A stretch of DNA of 64,000 bases from an uncultured Bacilli bacterium (GCA_934098455.1 CAKOOU010000002.1:1-64000); one strand, 5' to 3'. Numbered from the stretch's first letter, positions 1-8,795 are shown. A program made the numbers and translations. Notes: a model not told the origin generated them from the sequence alone.

Positions 1-17
1 TTATTTTTTCTACTCAT
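1..17 (-). CDS. 5' end of a SipW-type surface protein gene (partial)
   Basis: Only the first five codons and part of a sixth are inside the window; they read M-S-R-K-N. They match the N-terminus of the 709-residue surface protein that starts at 19827. An AGGAGG-type ribosome binding site (plus-strand cctcctt at 24-30) lies just upstream, followed by the repeated leader element shared with the other surface genes. The product beyond the edge is inferred to be another protein with a SipW-dependent-type signal peptide. Confidence 0.6.
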
Positions 18-29
18 ATTATTCCTCCT

Positions 30-201
30 TAAACACACAAAAAAATCATATTTTTTCTTCTTTTATACCCCCCCCCCCGAACAAATTTTCGAGGTCGGAG
101 GAGAAGTATATGATTTTTGATTTTTTTATGAATAGAAAATTTTTCTTGTAGTTGCGAATTATTTTGTACAATACGCTTTACTACCTTAATAAAACTATAT
201 C
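30..201 (-). repeat. Surface-gene leader cassette, copy 1
   Basis: This is a near-identical copy of sequence also found at about 19935-20110 and 52285-52400, always directly upstream of a SipW-type surface gene. On the minus strand it carries a large imperfect hairpin (41-118). The outer arms 41-51 and 108-118 are perfectly complementary, and an inner CTTCT/AGAAG stem (57-61 and 102-106) is followed by a C-rich/G-rich arm. A run of 11 C (68-78) becomes 11 G in the mRNA. A U-rich tract follows the hairpin, so it resembles an intrinsic terminator or attenuator before the start codon. Compared with copies 2 and 3, about 100 bases between hairpin and ribosome binding site are missing. Confidence 0.75.
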
Positions 202-230
202 AAAAAAAATACTCTTTATCAAGTACTTTT
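202..230 (-). terminator. Terminator after the ABC exporter operon
   Basis: On the minus strand AAAGTACT and AGTATTTT arms enclose an 8-base loop and run into a stretch of T. The last codons of the exporter gene overlap the first arm. The same hairpin, almost base for base, follows frr at 20108-20135. Confidence 0.75.
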
Positions 231-2181
231 ATCCATTATTTTTAAATTGCGAATTATATAAATCTGCATAAAAACCATTTTTACTAATTAATTCATCATG
301 AGTTCCTTGTTCAATAATATTTCCTTCATTCATAACAAGAATTAAATCTGCATTTTTAATAGTTGATAATCTATGTGCAATAATAAACGAAGTTCTACCT
401 TTTGTTAATTTGTCCATTGCTTTTTGTACTAATTCTTCTGTTCTAGTATCAACATTACTAGTGGCTTCATCCAAGATTAAGAAAGGAGCATTTTTTATTA
501 AGCCACGTGTTATAGTTAATAATTGTTTTTGCCCTCCACTAATTGAATCATTGTTACTAACTATAGAATCTAATCCACCAGGTAAAGTTTTAATAAAATG
601 ATCTACTCCAATCACCTTAGAAGCATTTAATATATCTTCATCAGTCACCTTTTTGCTATTATATTTTAAATTTTCTTTAATTGTACCATTAAATAACCAT
701 GTATCTTGTAAAACCATTATAAATAAATCATGTATATTCTCTCTTTTTAAATCATGTATGCTAACATCATCTATTAATATATCTCCACTTGTTATTTCAT
801 AAAACTTCATCAACAAATTAACTAATGTAGTTTTTCCAGCACCTGTTGGACCAACAATAGCAATTTTCTCACCAGGATTAACCACAACATTAAAATCATT
901 TATAATTGTTTTATTTTCATCATAACCAAATTTAACATTCTTAAATTCGATTTTACCTTTAACTTTATCTTTATCAAGTCTTTTAGACAAATGTGACTCA
1001 TCAGTCATTTCTTTCTCATCTAAAAAATCAAATACTCTTTCACTTGCAGCTGCAACAGATTGTAAATTAGTCATAGCCTGTGCAATTTGTGATAATGGAT
1101 TAGTAAATAATCTTACATAAACCATAAAAGCAACTATCACACCAAAAGTAACATTACCTTTCATAGTCAAAATAGCACCAACTATACAAACTGCAACATA
1201 ACCTAAATTTCCAACAAATAACATTATAGGTTGCATAAGTCCAGAATAAAATGCACTTTTTCTATTAGAATCATATAATTTACTATTTAACTTATTAAAA
1301 TTTTTTATAGATTCCTTTTCCCCATTATACACCTTAACAACATTATGACCAGAATATATTTCTTCTATATATCCATTTAACTTTCCTAATTCTTCTTGTC
1401 TTTTTATAAAATATTTTTGACTATTTTTTAATGTAATAGCCATAAACATAAATCCTACAATACTTGAAACTATTGCTGTTAATGCCATTATACCATTTGT
1501 TATAAACATCATAATAATTGAACCAATAAATAATGTCACACTAGTAACTAAAGTTGATAAACTATTATTCATATTTTGATTTATTGTATCAACATCATTT
1601 GTTACTCTAGAAAGTATATCTCCTGTTTCATGACTATCAAAATATTTTAAAGGTAATTTATTTATTTTCTTAGATATACTAGTCCTTAATTTCTTTGCAA
1701 AATTATTTGATATTATAGTCATTATTATTGTTTCTATATAACTTAATATTGCACTAATTAAATATAATGAACCCAATAATATTGCTGTTTTTTTAACTTC
1801 ATATAAATTTATTTGAGGTTTAACTTTATCATAAATTGATTTAGGTAAATTATCAAAATCATTTAATAATTCTTTTTCACTTTTATCTTTACTTTGCATT
1901 AATTCACTAAATTTTTGTTTATCTTCTACTTTTATATCTTTATCACTCATTATATCTTTTATAACTTGTTCATTTATATTAGGTTTTATTCCATCCGTAA
2001 TAATATTAGTTAAATCAGATAATTTATTTGGAGATACAAGGGCTAAAATTGCACTTATCATTGCAAGTATTAAAGCAGTTATTACTAAATAACGCCATCT
2101 ATCAAGACTTTTAAATAATCTTTTTATAGAAAGAGTAAAATTAGTACTTTTTTCTGGTACATTATTCATATGTCTTGGCAT
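229..2181 (-). CDS. ABC multidrug exporter half-transporter (second subunit)
   Basis: This 650-residue protein has an N-terminal transmembrane ABC exporter domain and a C-terminal ATPase. The ATPase shows Walker A GPTGAGKTT, an ABC signature of the form SISGGQKQ, Walker B FLILDEATSNVD and the H-loop IIAHRLST. The loop between the first two membrane helices (about residues 60-135) is unusually long and charged. Its start overlaps the stop of the upstream ABC gene by one base (TAATG), so the two are translationally coupled and probably form a heterodimer of the BmrCD/LmrCD type. The preceding MarR gene suggests drug- or stress-responsive control. The substrate cannot be read from sequence. Confidence 0.9.
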   Translation of the reverse strand: MPRHMNNVPEKSTNFTLSIKRLFKSLDRWRYLVITALILAMISAILALVSPNKLSDLTNIITDGIKPNINEQVIKDIMSDKDIKVEDKQKFSELMQSKDKSEKELLNDFDNLPKSIYDKVKPQINLYEVKKTAILLGSLYLISAILSYIETIIMTIISNNFAKKLRTSISKKINKLPLKYFDSHETGDILSRVTNDVDTINQNMNNSLSTLVTSVTLFIGSIIMMFITNGIMALTAIVSSIVGFMFMAITLKNSQKYFIKRQEELGKLNGYIEEIYSGHNVVKVYNGEKESIKNFNKLNSKLYDSNRKSAFYSGLMQPIMLFVGNLGYVAVCIVGAILTMKGNVTFGVIVAFMVYVRLFTNPLSQIAQAMTNLQSVAAASERVFDFLDEKEMTDESHLSKRLDKDKVKGKIEFKNVKFGYDENKTIINDFNVVVNPGEKIAIVGPTGAGKTTLVNLLMKFYEITSGDILIDDVSIHDLKRENIHDLFIMVLQDTWLFNGTIKENLKYNSKKVTDEDILNASKVIGVDHFIKTLPGGLDSIVSNNDSISGGQKQLLTITRGLIKNAPFLILDEATSNVDTRTEELVQKAMDKLTKGRTSFIIAHRLSTIKNADLILVMNEGNIIEQGTHDELISKNGFYADLYNSQFKNNG

Positions 2182-3929
2182 TATAATTCCTCCTCTTTTA
2201 ATTGTGATAAAGCAATTTCTTTATATACTTCACATGTTTTTAATAATTCTTTATGTGTTCCTATTCCTACACATTTTCCTTTATCCAATACTACTATTTT
2301 ATCAGCATGCATAATAGTTCCAATTCTTTGTGCTACTATCATACTTGTTGCATCTTTAGTATATTTTTTTAATGCTTTCCTTAATTCAAAATCTGTTTTA
2401 TAATCAAGTGCTGAAAATGAATCATCAAATATATATATTTCAGGGTCTTTATATATTGCTCTCGCTATAGCAAGTCTTTGTTTTTGTCCTCCAGATACAT
2501 TAGTTCCACCTCTTGCAATATGTGAATCATAACTATTATCCATCTTTTCAACAAAATCTTTTGCTTGAGCAACTTTAACAGCCTCTTTTATTTTATTTAC
2601 ATTATGTTTTTTACCATTATCTCCATAAGAAACATTTGATTTTACTGTCCCAGTAAACATAATAGCCTTTTGTGGCACATAACCTATTTTATTATGTAAC
2701 TCCTCTAAAGAATAATCTTTAATATTTATTCCATCAACTAATATTTCTCCATCAGTTACATCATAAAATCTTGGTACCAAATTAATTAAAGAACTTTTAC
2801 CACTACCAGTAGAACCTATAAATGCTATTGTTTCACCCTTATTTACTTTAAAAGATATATTTTCTAACATATATTCATCAGCATCTGGATACTTAAATGA
2901 AACATTTTTAAATTCAACAATACCTTTTAAATTAGTTTCATTAACTATAGTTCCATCAACAATACTCAATTTTTCATCAAGTACTTCATTAATTCTCTTT
3001 GCTGATACACTCGCCCTAGGCCATATCATAAATATCATTGCAAGCATCAAAAATGACATAATAACTTGTATTCCATAACTGGTAAATACAACCATATTGC
3101 TAAACAATGTTATTTTATCTAACATATTTGCTTCATCTATTAAATATGCACCTATAAAATATATTCCTAACGTCAACGAATTCATAACTATATTCATAAC
3201 TGGCATTAAAATACTAAATGTCTTTTGATTAAATAATTGTATCTTAGTAAGTTCATTATTTACTTTACCAAATCTATTCTCCATAAATTTTTCTGCATTA
3301 AATGCACGTACAACTCTTATACCACTTAAATTTTCTTCCGTAACACTATTAACTTTATCAATTAATTTTTGTACTACCTCAAATTTAGGGAATACAATTA
3401 TCATAAGTATTCCAATAGTAATTAATAATATTAAAACACAAACTCCAACTAACATACTCCATTTTAAACTTTTTCCAACAATTTTAGTAATTGCCCATAC
3501 TGCCATAATTGGTGCTTTTATTATCATTTGTAATCCCATACTTATAAACATTTCTAATTGAGTAATATCATTAGTTGTCCTAGTAATTAAACTACTAACA
3601 TTATATTTTTTTATTTCACCAGTACTAAACTTTAAAACTTTATTAAAAACTTTACTCCTTAAATCAAAAGAGAAATTAGCAGAAATAATACTTGTAAAAT
3701 ATCCTACTATCATAGCACTTACTAAACTACCTAATGCACATAGTATCATATAAGAACCTTTAAGTAATATATCATTAAATTTACTTCCTTCAGTTTGTAT
3801 TAATCTTGTTATATCACTCATATAATCAGGTAATTTTAAATCTAAATATACTTGTATAACAATAAAAAATATACAAAAAACTATATATAATATATCTTTC
3901 TTTTTTAAATTTTTAAATATTTTTAACAT
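2181..3929 (-). CDS. ABC multidrug exporter half-transporter (first subunit)
   Basis: This 582-residue exporter half has a membrane domain in about residues 1-310 followed by an ATPase with Walker A GSTGSGKSS, signature NVSGGQKQR and a Walker B reading IYIFDDSFSALD. The residue after the Walker B aspartate is D, where the catalytic glutamate is usual. This is the classic degenerate site of heterodimeric ABC exporters, whereas the partner at 229-2181 has DE and is the likely catalytic site. The gene overlaps the end of the marR gene by 7 bases. The assignment as an asymmetric pair is well supported; the exported compounds are unknown. Confidence 0.92.
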   Translation of the reverse strand: MLKIFKNLKKKDILYIVFCIFFIVIQVYLDLKLPDYMSDITRLIQTEGSKFNDILLKGSYMILCALGSLVSAMIVGYFTSIISANFSFDLRSKVFNKVLKFSTGEIKKYNVSSLITRTTNDITQLEMFISMGLQMIIKAPIMAVWAITKIVGKSLKWSMLVGVCVLILLITIGILMIIVFPKFEVVQKLIDKVNSVTEENLSGIRVVRAFNAEKFMENRFGKVNNELTKIQLFNQKTFSILMPVMNIVMNSLTLGIYFIGAYLIDEANMLDKITLFSNMVVFTSYGIQVIMSFLMLAMIFMIWPRASVSAKRINEVLDEKLSIVDGTIVNETNLKGIVEFKNVSFKYPDADEYMLENISFKVNKGETIAFIGSTGSGKSSLINLVPRFYDVTDGEILVDGINIKDYSLEELHNKIGYVPQKAIMFTGTVKSNVSYGDNGKKHNVNKIKEAVKVAQAKDFVEKMDNSYDSHIARGGTNVSGGQKQRLAIARAIYKDPEIYIFDDSFSALDYKTDFELRKALKKYTKDATSMIVAQRIGTIMHADKIVVLDKGKCVGIGTHKELLKTCEVYKEIALSQLKEEEL

Positions 3930-4372
3930 TTTTTATCCTCTTTCCTATCTATTATATTATTTCCTAACAACTTAAATAACTCTATAAATTTATCTACATC
4001 ATTCTTATTAATATTTTTTATTAAATTACTTAAATATATCTCTTGATACTTTTTCAATTCTTTTATTATATAATAAGCTTCATCATTTATTATAATAGTT
4101 TGTTTTCTTTTATCTTTCTCATCTACTTTCATACTAATTAATTTTTTATCTATTAATAAATTTATAGATTTTGAAACATAAGCCTTAGATACTTTACTAA
4201 AATTAACAATATCCTTAGCATTAATTATATCTTTATTATCAGATAATATTAGTAACATATCTGCTTCAATCCAACTTAATTTATGTTGCGTTGCTACAAG
4301 TTTTATAACTTCATTGTAACTACAATTAATTAATCTAGATAACTTTATTATATCAATTAAATCCTTCTCCAT
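3923..4372 (-). CDS. MarR-family transcriptional regulator
   Basis: This is a winged-helix regulator of about 149 residues. The central segment (KDIVNFSKVSKAYVSKSIN then LIDKKLISMKVDEKDKRKQ) has the MarR recognition helix and the D-x-R-x wing. I chose the ATG at 4372 over an upstream ATG because it has an AGGTGA ribosome binding site five bases away. It is first in an operon with two ABC exporter genes, so it most likely represses its own operon until a ligand binds. An inverted repeat between the promoter and the start (4385-4404) is a good operator candidate. Confidence 0.88.
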   Translation of the reverse strand: MEKDLIDIIKLSRLINCSYNEVIKLVATQHKLSWIEADMLLILSDNKDIINAKDIVNFSKVSKAYVSKSINLLIDKKLISMKVDEKDKRKQTIIINDEAYYIIKELKKYQEIYLSNLIKNINKNDVDKFIELFKLLGNNIIDRKEDKKC

Positions 4373-4384
4373 ATATTCACCTAA

Positions 4385-4404
4385 ATAGTTCATTAGTAAA
4401 CTAT
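4385..4404 (-). promoter_or_regulatory. Candidate MarR operator
   Basis: A perfect inverted repeat ATAGTT-N8-AACTAT lies just downstream of the -10 box and upstream of the marR ribosome binding site. That is the usual place for autorepression by a MarR protein. Binding is inferred, not shown. Confidence 0.5.
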
Positions 4405-4413
4405 CTAGTAACA

Positions 4414-4442
4414 ATTATACTTATTTTAATTATATAAGTCAA
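4414..4442 (-). promoter_or_regulatory. Promoter of the marR-ABC operon
   Basis: On the minus strand TTGACT (4437-4442) is followed by a 17-base spacer and TATAAT (4414-4419), a near-consensus vegetative promoter. Confidence 0.8.
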
Positions 4443-4453
4443 CAATAAAAATT

Positions 4454-4524
4454 AGGACGTTTAATACTATAGGGTATAAACGAATCAACCAAAACATTCT
4501 AGAAAGGATTATATTAAACGTCCT
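4454..4524. ncRNA. Long-stem inverted repeat downstream of the HEPN gene
   Basis: The arms AGGACGTTTAATA (about 4454-4466) and its perfect 13-base complement (about 4512-4524) enclose roughly 45 bases. On the minus strand the 3' arm is followed by AATTTTTATT, so it could be an unusual long-loop terminator for the gene at 4599-6332 or a small structured RNA. It lies in the gap between that gene and the marR promoter. No protein reading frame explains it and no known RNA family is recognised. Confidence 0.4.
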
Positions 4525-4598
4525 GGTTATATATATTAATATACATAACATAAAAATAAAAGACTATTTCGTACCAAAAAATTCGACAAAAAAAGACA

Positions 4599-6332
4599 TT
4601 ACAATAATGATTTATTTACTAGTAATGACTTTATTTTTTTTACTCTATAAAAATTATTTATATAATCTAAATTATCTTTTTCTGTCAAAGACATTAAACT
4701 ATACAAATCTATATCTAACTTAAACTGTTCTTCATTCTCATGAATATCACTAAATTCTATTAATAATCCCTTTATTCCATTATATAAATTAGAATATTTA
4801 ATATTACCATGACATATAGCATTTCTAATACCATTTATTACAGTATAAGAATAAAATATATTATTATCCTTTAATAAAATTTCATTTAAATTATCTAATT
4901 CTTCTTTTTTTATTTTATATAATTCCATTATTTTACTTATATTATTATTAATATCTTCTAATATATTTTTTAATTTAATAACTATATTATTATATTCTAC
5001 ATTTTTAGTTTCATTATATTTTTTTAAAACATTATTATATTGATTTTTAACTTTTTCACGTTTGTTTTCTAATTCATTTATCTTTTTAACACATGATTTA
5101 ATAATTTTTTCTAAATCTTGTAATCTATTATTTTTACCAATTTCATATAATTTATTTTTTTTAACTTTCGGAATTATTTCGCTTAAATCAATTTTAGAAA
5201 AATCAATATCATTACTATTACATTCGAATACTTTATTATTTTTAAATAATTTTTCTAACGGATAACAATATACAAAATATATCATTGTTACCATTAAACT
5301 TAACACAAATTCTTCATCTGGAAAAGCCATTACATACCAAGGGTCTTTTTCTCCAATCTTATCTAGGTATGTTTTATAATCGTATATTTTAGCAGATAAC
5401 ATTTCACACAATATATTTCTTCCTGTGGCAAAGGAATATTTTACTTGATTATTATTTATCTTATTTTCCATATATACATATATTTTTTCAGTTGCTGTAT
5501 AAAGTATTTGCTTTAAATGCTTTTTATTATTTTCATATAAATCATTAGAAAAATTTATTCTTCGTTTTATCTCTTCAAACTCTTCTTCATTTACTTTATA
5601 CATTTTATGTTTTTTTATTTCAACATAATAATCATCTGCAAACATTTTCTTTATCATATTATCATAATCCTTGTCAGTATAATTATAATTATTTTCTACT
5701 AACTCACGAAGCATCATAGTATATTTAAAAAAAGTATCTTTTTCACTACTTGATAATTCTTTACCATCTTTTCTTTTAAAAATATATTCATTCAAAGATA
5801 AACTTCTTAAAAAATTATATATATCTTTATCAGTTTTTATAATACTATCAACATTAGAAAATGACTTATTAACCATTTGATATTTAATATATTTCTTTCC
5901 CTTAAATCTATAATTTAATCCATTAGTAAGCGTAAAATAATAATTTAAAAATTGATATAAATTAACTTTACAATCCTTATCATTTATCCTAAAATATATA
6001 TTATCATTTTTTAAATAATAATCACCATGAGCTAACTTATTTCTAATAGATGCAAATATAGTTGCCCCATTTTTATCTTCATCAATGTTTTCTATATCTA
6101 AATATAATAAAATATTTTCTAATTGAGTATCTGACATTTTACTTTCATAATCAACATCAGTTATATTTTCTACCATACTTTCTTTATTAATTAATAAATC
6201 TAAAACAACAATACCAAATAAAGAATTTATTATATCTTCTCTATTTAATTCTGTTCCAAAAAAAATATTATTAAATAAATTCATTAAACTATTATTAATT
6301 TTTATAGATGTATTTATTCTTTTTTCTTCCAT
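4599..6332 (-). CDS. Protein with two HEPN-type R-x4-H motifs
   Basis: This 577-residue protein has no full-length family I recognise. Two segments look like HEPN ribonuclease active sites: SIRNKLAHGD (R97-x4-H102) and GIRNAICHGN (R503-x4-H508). In each the arginine-asparagine pair and following histidine sit in a predicted helix. A highly charged coiled-coil stretch occupies about residues 395-480. The ribosome binding site GAAGGG precedes the ATG at 6332. HEPN proteins commonly act as RNases in abortive infection or toxin-antitoxin systems, so a defence role is possible. No nucleotidyltransferase antitoxin, CRISPR array or Cas gene is adjacent. A structural, non-nuclease HEPN protein is an alternative. 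Confidence 0.5.
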   Translation of the reverse strand: MEEKRINTSIKINNSLMNLFNNIFFGTELNREDIINSLFGIVVLDLLINKESMVENITDVDYESKMSDTQLENILLYLDIENIDEDKNGATIFASIRNKLAHGDYYLKNDNIYFRINDKDCKVNLYQFLNYYFTLTNGLNYRFKGKKYIKYQMVNKSFSNVDSIIKTDKDIYNFLRSLSLNEYIFKRKDGKELSSSEKDTFFKYTMMLRELVENNYNYTDKDYDNMIKKMFADDYYVEIKKHKMYKVNEEEFEEIKRRINFSNDLYENNKKHLKQILYTATEKIYVYMENKINNNQVKYSFATGRNILCEMLSAKIYDYKTYLDKIGEKDPWYVMAFPDEEFVLSLMVTMIYFVYCYPLEKLFKNNKVFECNSNDIDFSKIDLSEIIPKVKKNKLYEIGKNNRLQDLEKIIKSCVKKINELENKREKVKNQYNNVLKKYNETKNVEYNNIVIKLKNILEDINNNISKIMELYKIKKEELDNLNEILLKDNNIFYSYTVINGIRNAICHGNIKYSNLYNGIKGLLIEFSDIHENEEQFKLDIDLYSLMSLTEKDNLDYINNFYRVKKIKSLLVNKSLL

Positions 6333-6417
6333 ATTATTCCCTTCTTTTTAGAAGAATATTTTAACATAAACATATGAGTTGTCAAGGTATATTTATATAA
6401 AATTATATAATATAATT

Positions 6418-6786
6418 ATGAAAAACAAATAAAATACTTTTATATTCTTTTACCTATTGTATTAGGTAGTATAATTAGATTAGTAGTAAATGATTATAGT
6501 TACTATATAGCATCAATAAACTGTACTAGCCCCACCTAAAATATTATTTCCTATTATGTGGTCTATAATATATTTACTTATGGGAATTAGTTATTACATA
6601 TATATAAAAGATAATGATTATAGTTACATATACTATATACAACTATTTGTTAATATTCTATGGACTTTTATATTCTTTAAATATAAATTATTATTAAATT
6701 TATTATGTTGTTACTTAAATATACCTTATTTAATATGGAATTTATTTGCAACCTATTTGATGATAAGTATTTATATATTAAATTAG
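6418..6786 (+). pseudogene. tspO: Decayed tspO (tryptophan-rich sensory protein)
   Basis: Translating in shifting frames gives pieces of a TspO/MBR membrane protein. An ATG at 6418 is soon closed by a stop. A second frame reads YILLPIVLGSII, and after another frame change LAPPKILFPIMWSIIYLLMG leads into an open stretch of 76 codons ending IPYLIWNLFATYLMISIYILN. The order matches helices 1, 2, 3 and 5 of TspO, with a deletion where helix 4 should be. At least two frameshifts and a deletion make a functional protein unlikely. It is alone between the HEPN gene and a PBP gene. Confidence 0.7.
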
Positions 6787-6843
6787 ATTATATTGTTTAA
6801 TTTTTTTTATTTATTTTAATATTATTAATTAGGTGATTATATT

Positions 6844-8751
6844 ATGTTCGTTGAAAATATACATGGTAGGATACGTTTTATATTTGTTATAGTACTTTTA
6901 ATGTTTATTGCAGTAATTATAAAAGTTTTTTATATACAAGTAATTGATTATAAAAAATTAAATGATTTAGCAGATAACTTATGGAGTAGAAATTTACCTA
7001 TTACATCTGATAGAGGTTTAATATTAGATAGAAATGGTAAAGTTTTAGCAGACAATATTACTACAGTAAGTTTAGTTTTAATACCTAATCAAATAAAAAA
7101 TAAAGAACAAGTTAGTCGTAATTTAGCAACTATATTAAATGTTAAATATGAAGATATGTATAAACATGTTAGTAAAAAGATTAGTATAGAAAGAGTACAT
7201 CCAGAAGGAAGACAATTAAGTTATGAAGTTGCTGAAAAAATAAATAATTTAAATTATGATGGTGTTTATTTAGTTAAAGAAAGTAAAAGATATTATCCAT
7301 ATAAAAACTTATTAAGTCATGTTTTAGGATATGTTGGTATAGATAATCAAGGATTATCTGGTATTGAATTAGAATATGATAAATATTTAACAGGAAAAAG
7401 TGGTGCTATAAAATATTATAGTGATGGTAAAGGTAATAGACTTGATAAATCTGAAGTTTATGTAGAACCTCAAAATGGAGTTAATGTTAGTTTAACAATT
7501 GATTTAGATATACAAAAATCTATTGAAAGAGAACTTGATAATGTAGTTTCTAAATATAATCCAGAACAAGCTTTAATTGTAGTTGCAGACCCGAATACTG
7601 GAGAAATATTAGGTATGTCCTCAAGACCTAATTTTGATTCTAATAATTATAAAAATTATGACATTAATACAATTAACAGAAATTTACCTATTTGGGCTAC
7701 ATATGAACCAGGATCTACTTTTAAAATAATTACCCTTGCTGCTTCCTTAGAAGAAAAAACTATAAATGTATTTGATGACCATTTTCATGATTCTGGTTCT
7801 ATACATGTAGACAGTGCTAGAATAAAATGTTGGAAAAAAGGTGGACATGGTGACCAAACGTTTTTGCAGGTTGTAGAAAATTCTTGTAACCCTGGATTTG
7901 TTGTTATGGGACAAAAGCTAGGTACTGAAAGATTATATAAGTATATTACTAATTTTGGATTTGGAGAAAAAACTGGTATTGATTTAAACGGAGAAAGTTC
8001 TGGTATATTGTTTAAATATGATAATATAGGTCCAGTTGAACAAGCAACTATGTCTTTTGGACAAGGTATAAGTGTTACCCCTATTCAACAAATTCAAGGA
8101 GTATCCGCTGCAATTAATGGTGGTTATTTAAACACTCCATTTATAGTTAAATATTTAAGTGAGCCAGAAACAAACACAATAATATTAGAAAATAAAAAAA
8201 ACACTAAAAAACAAGTAATTAGTGAAGAAACAAGCAAACTCGTTAGACATGTTTTAGAAAGTGTTGTTGCAAATGGTACTGGAAAAAATGCTTACATAGA
8301 AAATTATCGTGTTGGTGGTAAAACTGGTACAGCACAAAAAGTTAATAATGGTACTTACATGGTAGGAAATTACATATTATCCTTTATAGGATTTCTACCA
8401 GCAAATAAACCTGAATATTTAGTATATGTCGCAATAGATAACCCTAAAGGCGTTACTCAATATGGTGGTACTGTTTCTGCACCTATTGCCAAAAATGTTA
8501 TGAAAAGTATTATAGATATTAAAGAAATTAAACAAGATAATACAGGTATGATTAGACAAGAATATACTTGGCTAGATACAAAATATGTTATGTTACCTGA
8601 TGTTGTTGGAATGGATTTAAAAACAGCACAAACAACATTAAAAGGTTTTAAAATTGAATACACTGGTAGTGGAGATAAAGTTATAGAACAAGTTCCAAGT
8701 GCTAATCAATATGTTAAAGAAACAAATACCATTAAACTAATGTTAGGATAA
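6844..8751 (+). CDS. Class B penicillin-binding protein with PASTA domain (SpoVD/FtsI-like)
   Basis: This 635-residue transpeptidase cross-links peptidoglycan outside the membrane. A single N-terminal membrane helix (about 10-32) precedes the dimerisation domain. The catalytic motifs are in order: S291-TFK294 (SxxK), S347-C-N349 (SxN) and K493-T-G495. A single PASTA domain follows at about 580-635 and starts VMLPDVVGMDLKTAQ. A second class B enzyme sits in the division cluster at 28594. This copy stands alone on the plus strand outside that cluster, so a role in spore cortex or cell elongation is possible. It has its own AGGTGA ribosome binding site. Confidence 0.93.
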   Translation: MFVENIHGRIRFIFVIVLLMFIAVIIKVFYIQVIDYKKLNDLADNLWSRNLPITSDRGLILDRNGKVLADNITTVSLVLIPNQIKNKEQVSRNLATILNVKYEDMYKHVSKKISIERVHPEGRQLSYEVAEKINNLNYDGVYLVKESKRYYPYKNLLSHVLGYVGIDNQGLSGIELEYDKYLTGKSGAIKYYSDGKGNRLDKSEVYVEPQNGVNVSLTIDLDIQKSIERELDNVVSKYNPEQALIVVADPNTGEILGMSSRPNFDSNNYKNYDINTINRNLPIWATYEPGSTFKIITLAASLEEKTINVFDDHFHDSGSIHVDSARIKCWKKGGHGDQTFLQVVENSCNPGFVVMGQKLGTERLYKYITNFGFGEKTGIDLNGESSGILFKYDNIGPVEQATMSFGQGISVTPIQQIQGVSAAINGGYLNTPFIVKYLSEPETNTIILENKKNTKKQVISEETSKLVRHVLESVVANGTGKNAYIENYRVGGKTGTAQKVNNGTYMVGNYILSFIGFLPANKPEYLVYVAIDNPKGVTQYGGTVSAPIAKNVMKSIIDIKEIKQDNTGMIRQEYTWLDTKYVMLPDVVGMDLKTAQTTLKGFKIEYTGSGDKVIEQVPSANQYVKETNTIKLMLG

Positions 8752-8795
8752 AAAGTTTAGTATTTAAAAATTTGGTCAAATGTTGTAATTTTTTT

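Noticed and set aside
41..118. Insertion sequence end or transposon terminal repeat
   Set aside because: No transposase or target-site duplication is seen; copies are tied to surface genes and conserved over the whole leader.
4454..4524. CRISPR repeat
   Set aside because: Only one inverted repeat; no regular repeat-spacer unit.
4599..6332. Compact Cas13-like effector, because of two R-x4-H motifs
   Set aside because: At 577 residues it is shorter than any Cas13 I know. No CRISPR repeats or cas1/cas2 are near, and the 4454-4524 structure is a single inverted repeat, not an array.
6556..6786. Independent 76-residue membrane protein gene
   Set aside because: It aligns with the internal and C-terminal helices of TspO, and the preceding sequence encodes the missing N-terminal part in other frames; treated as a pseudogene.
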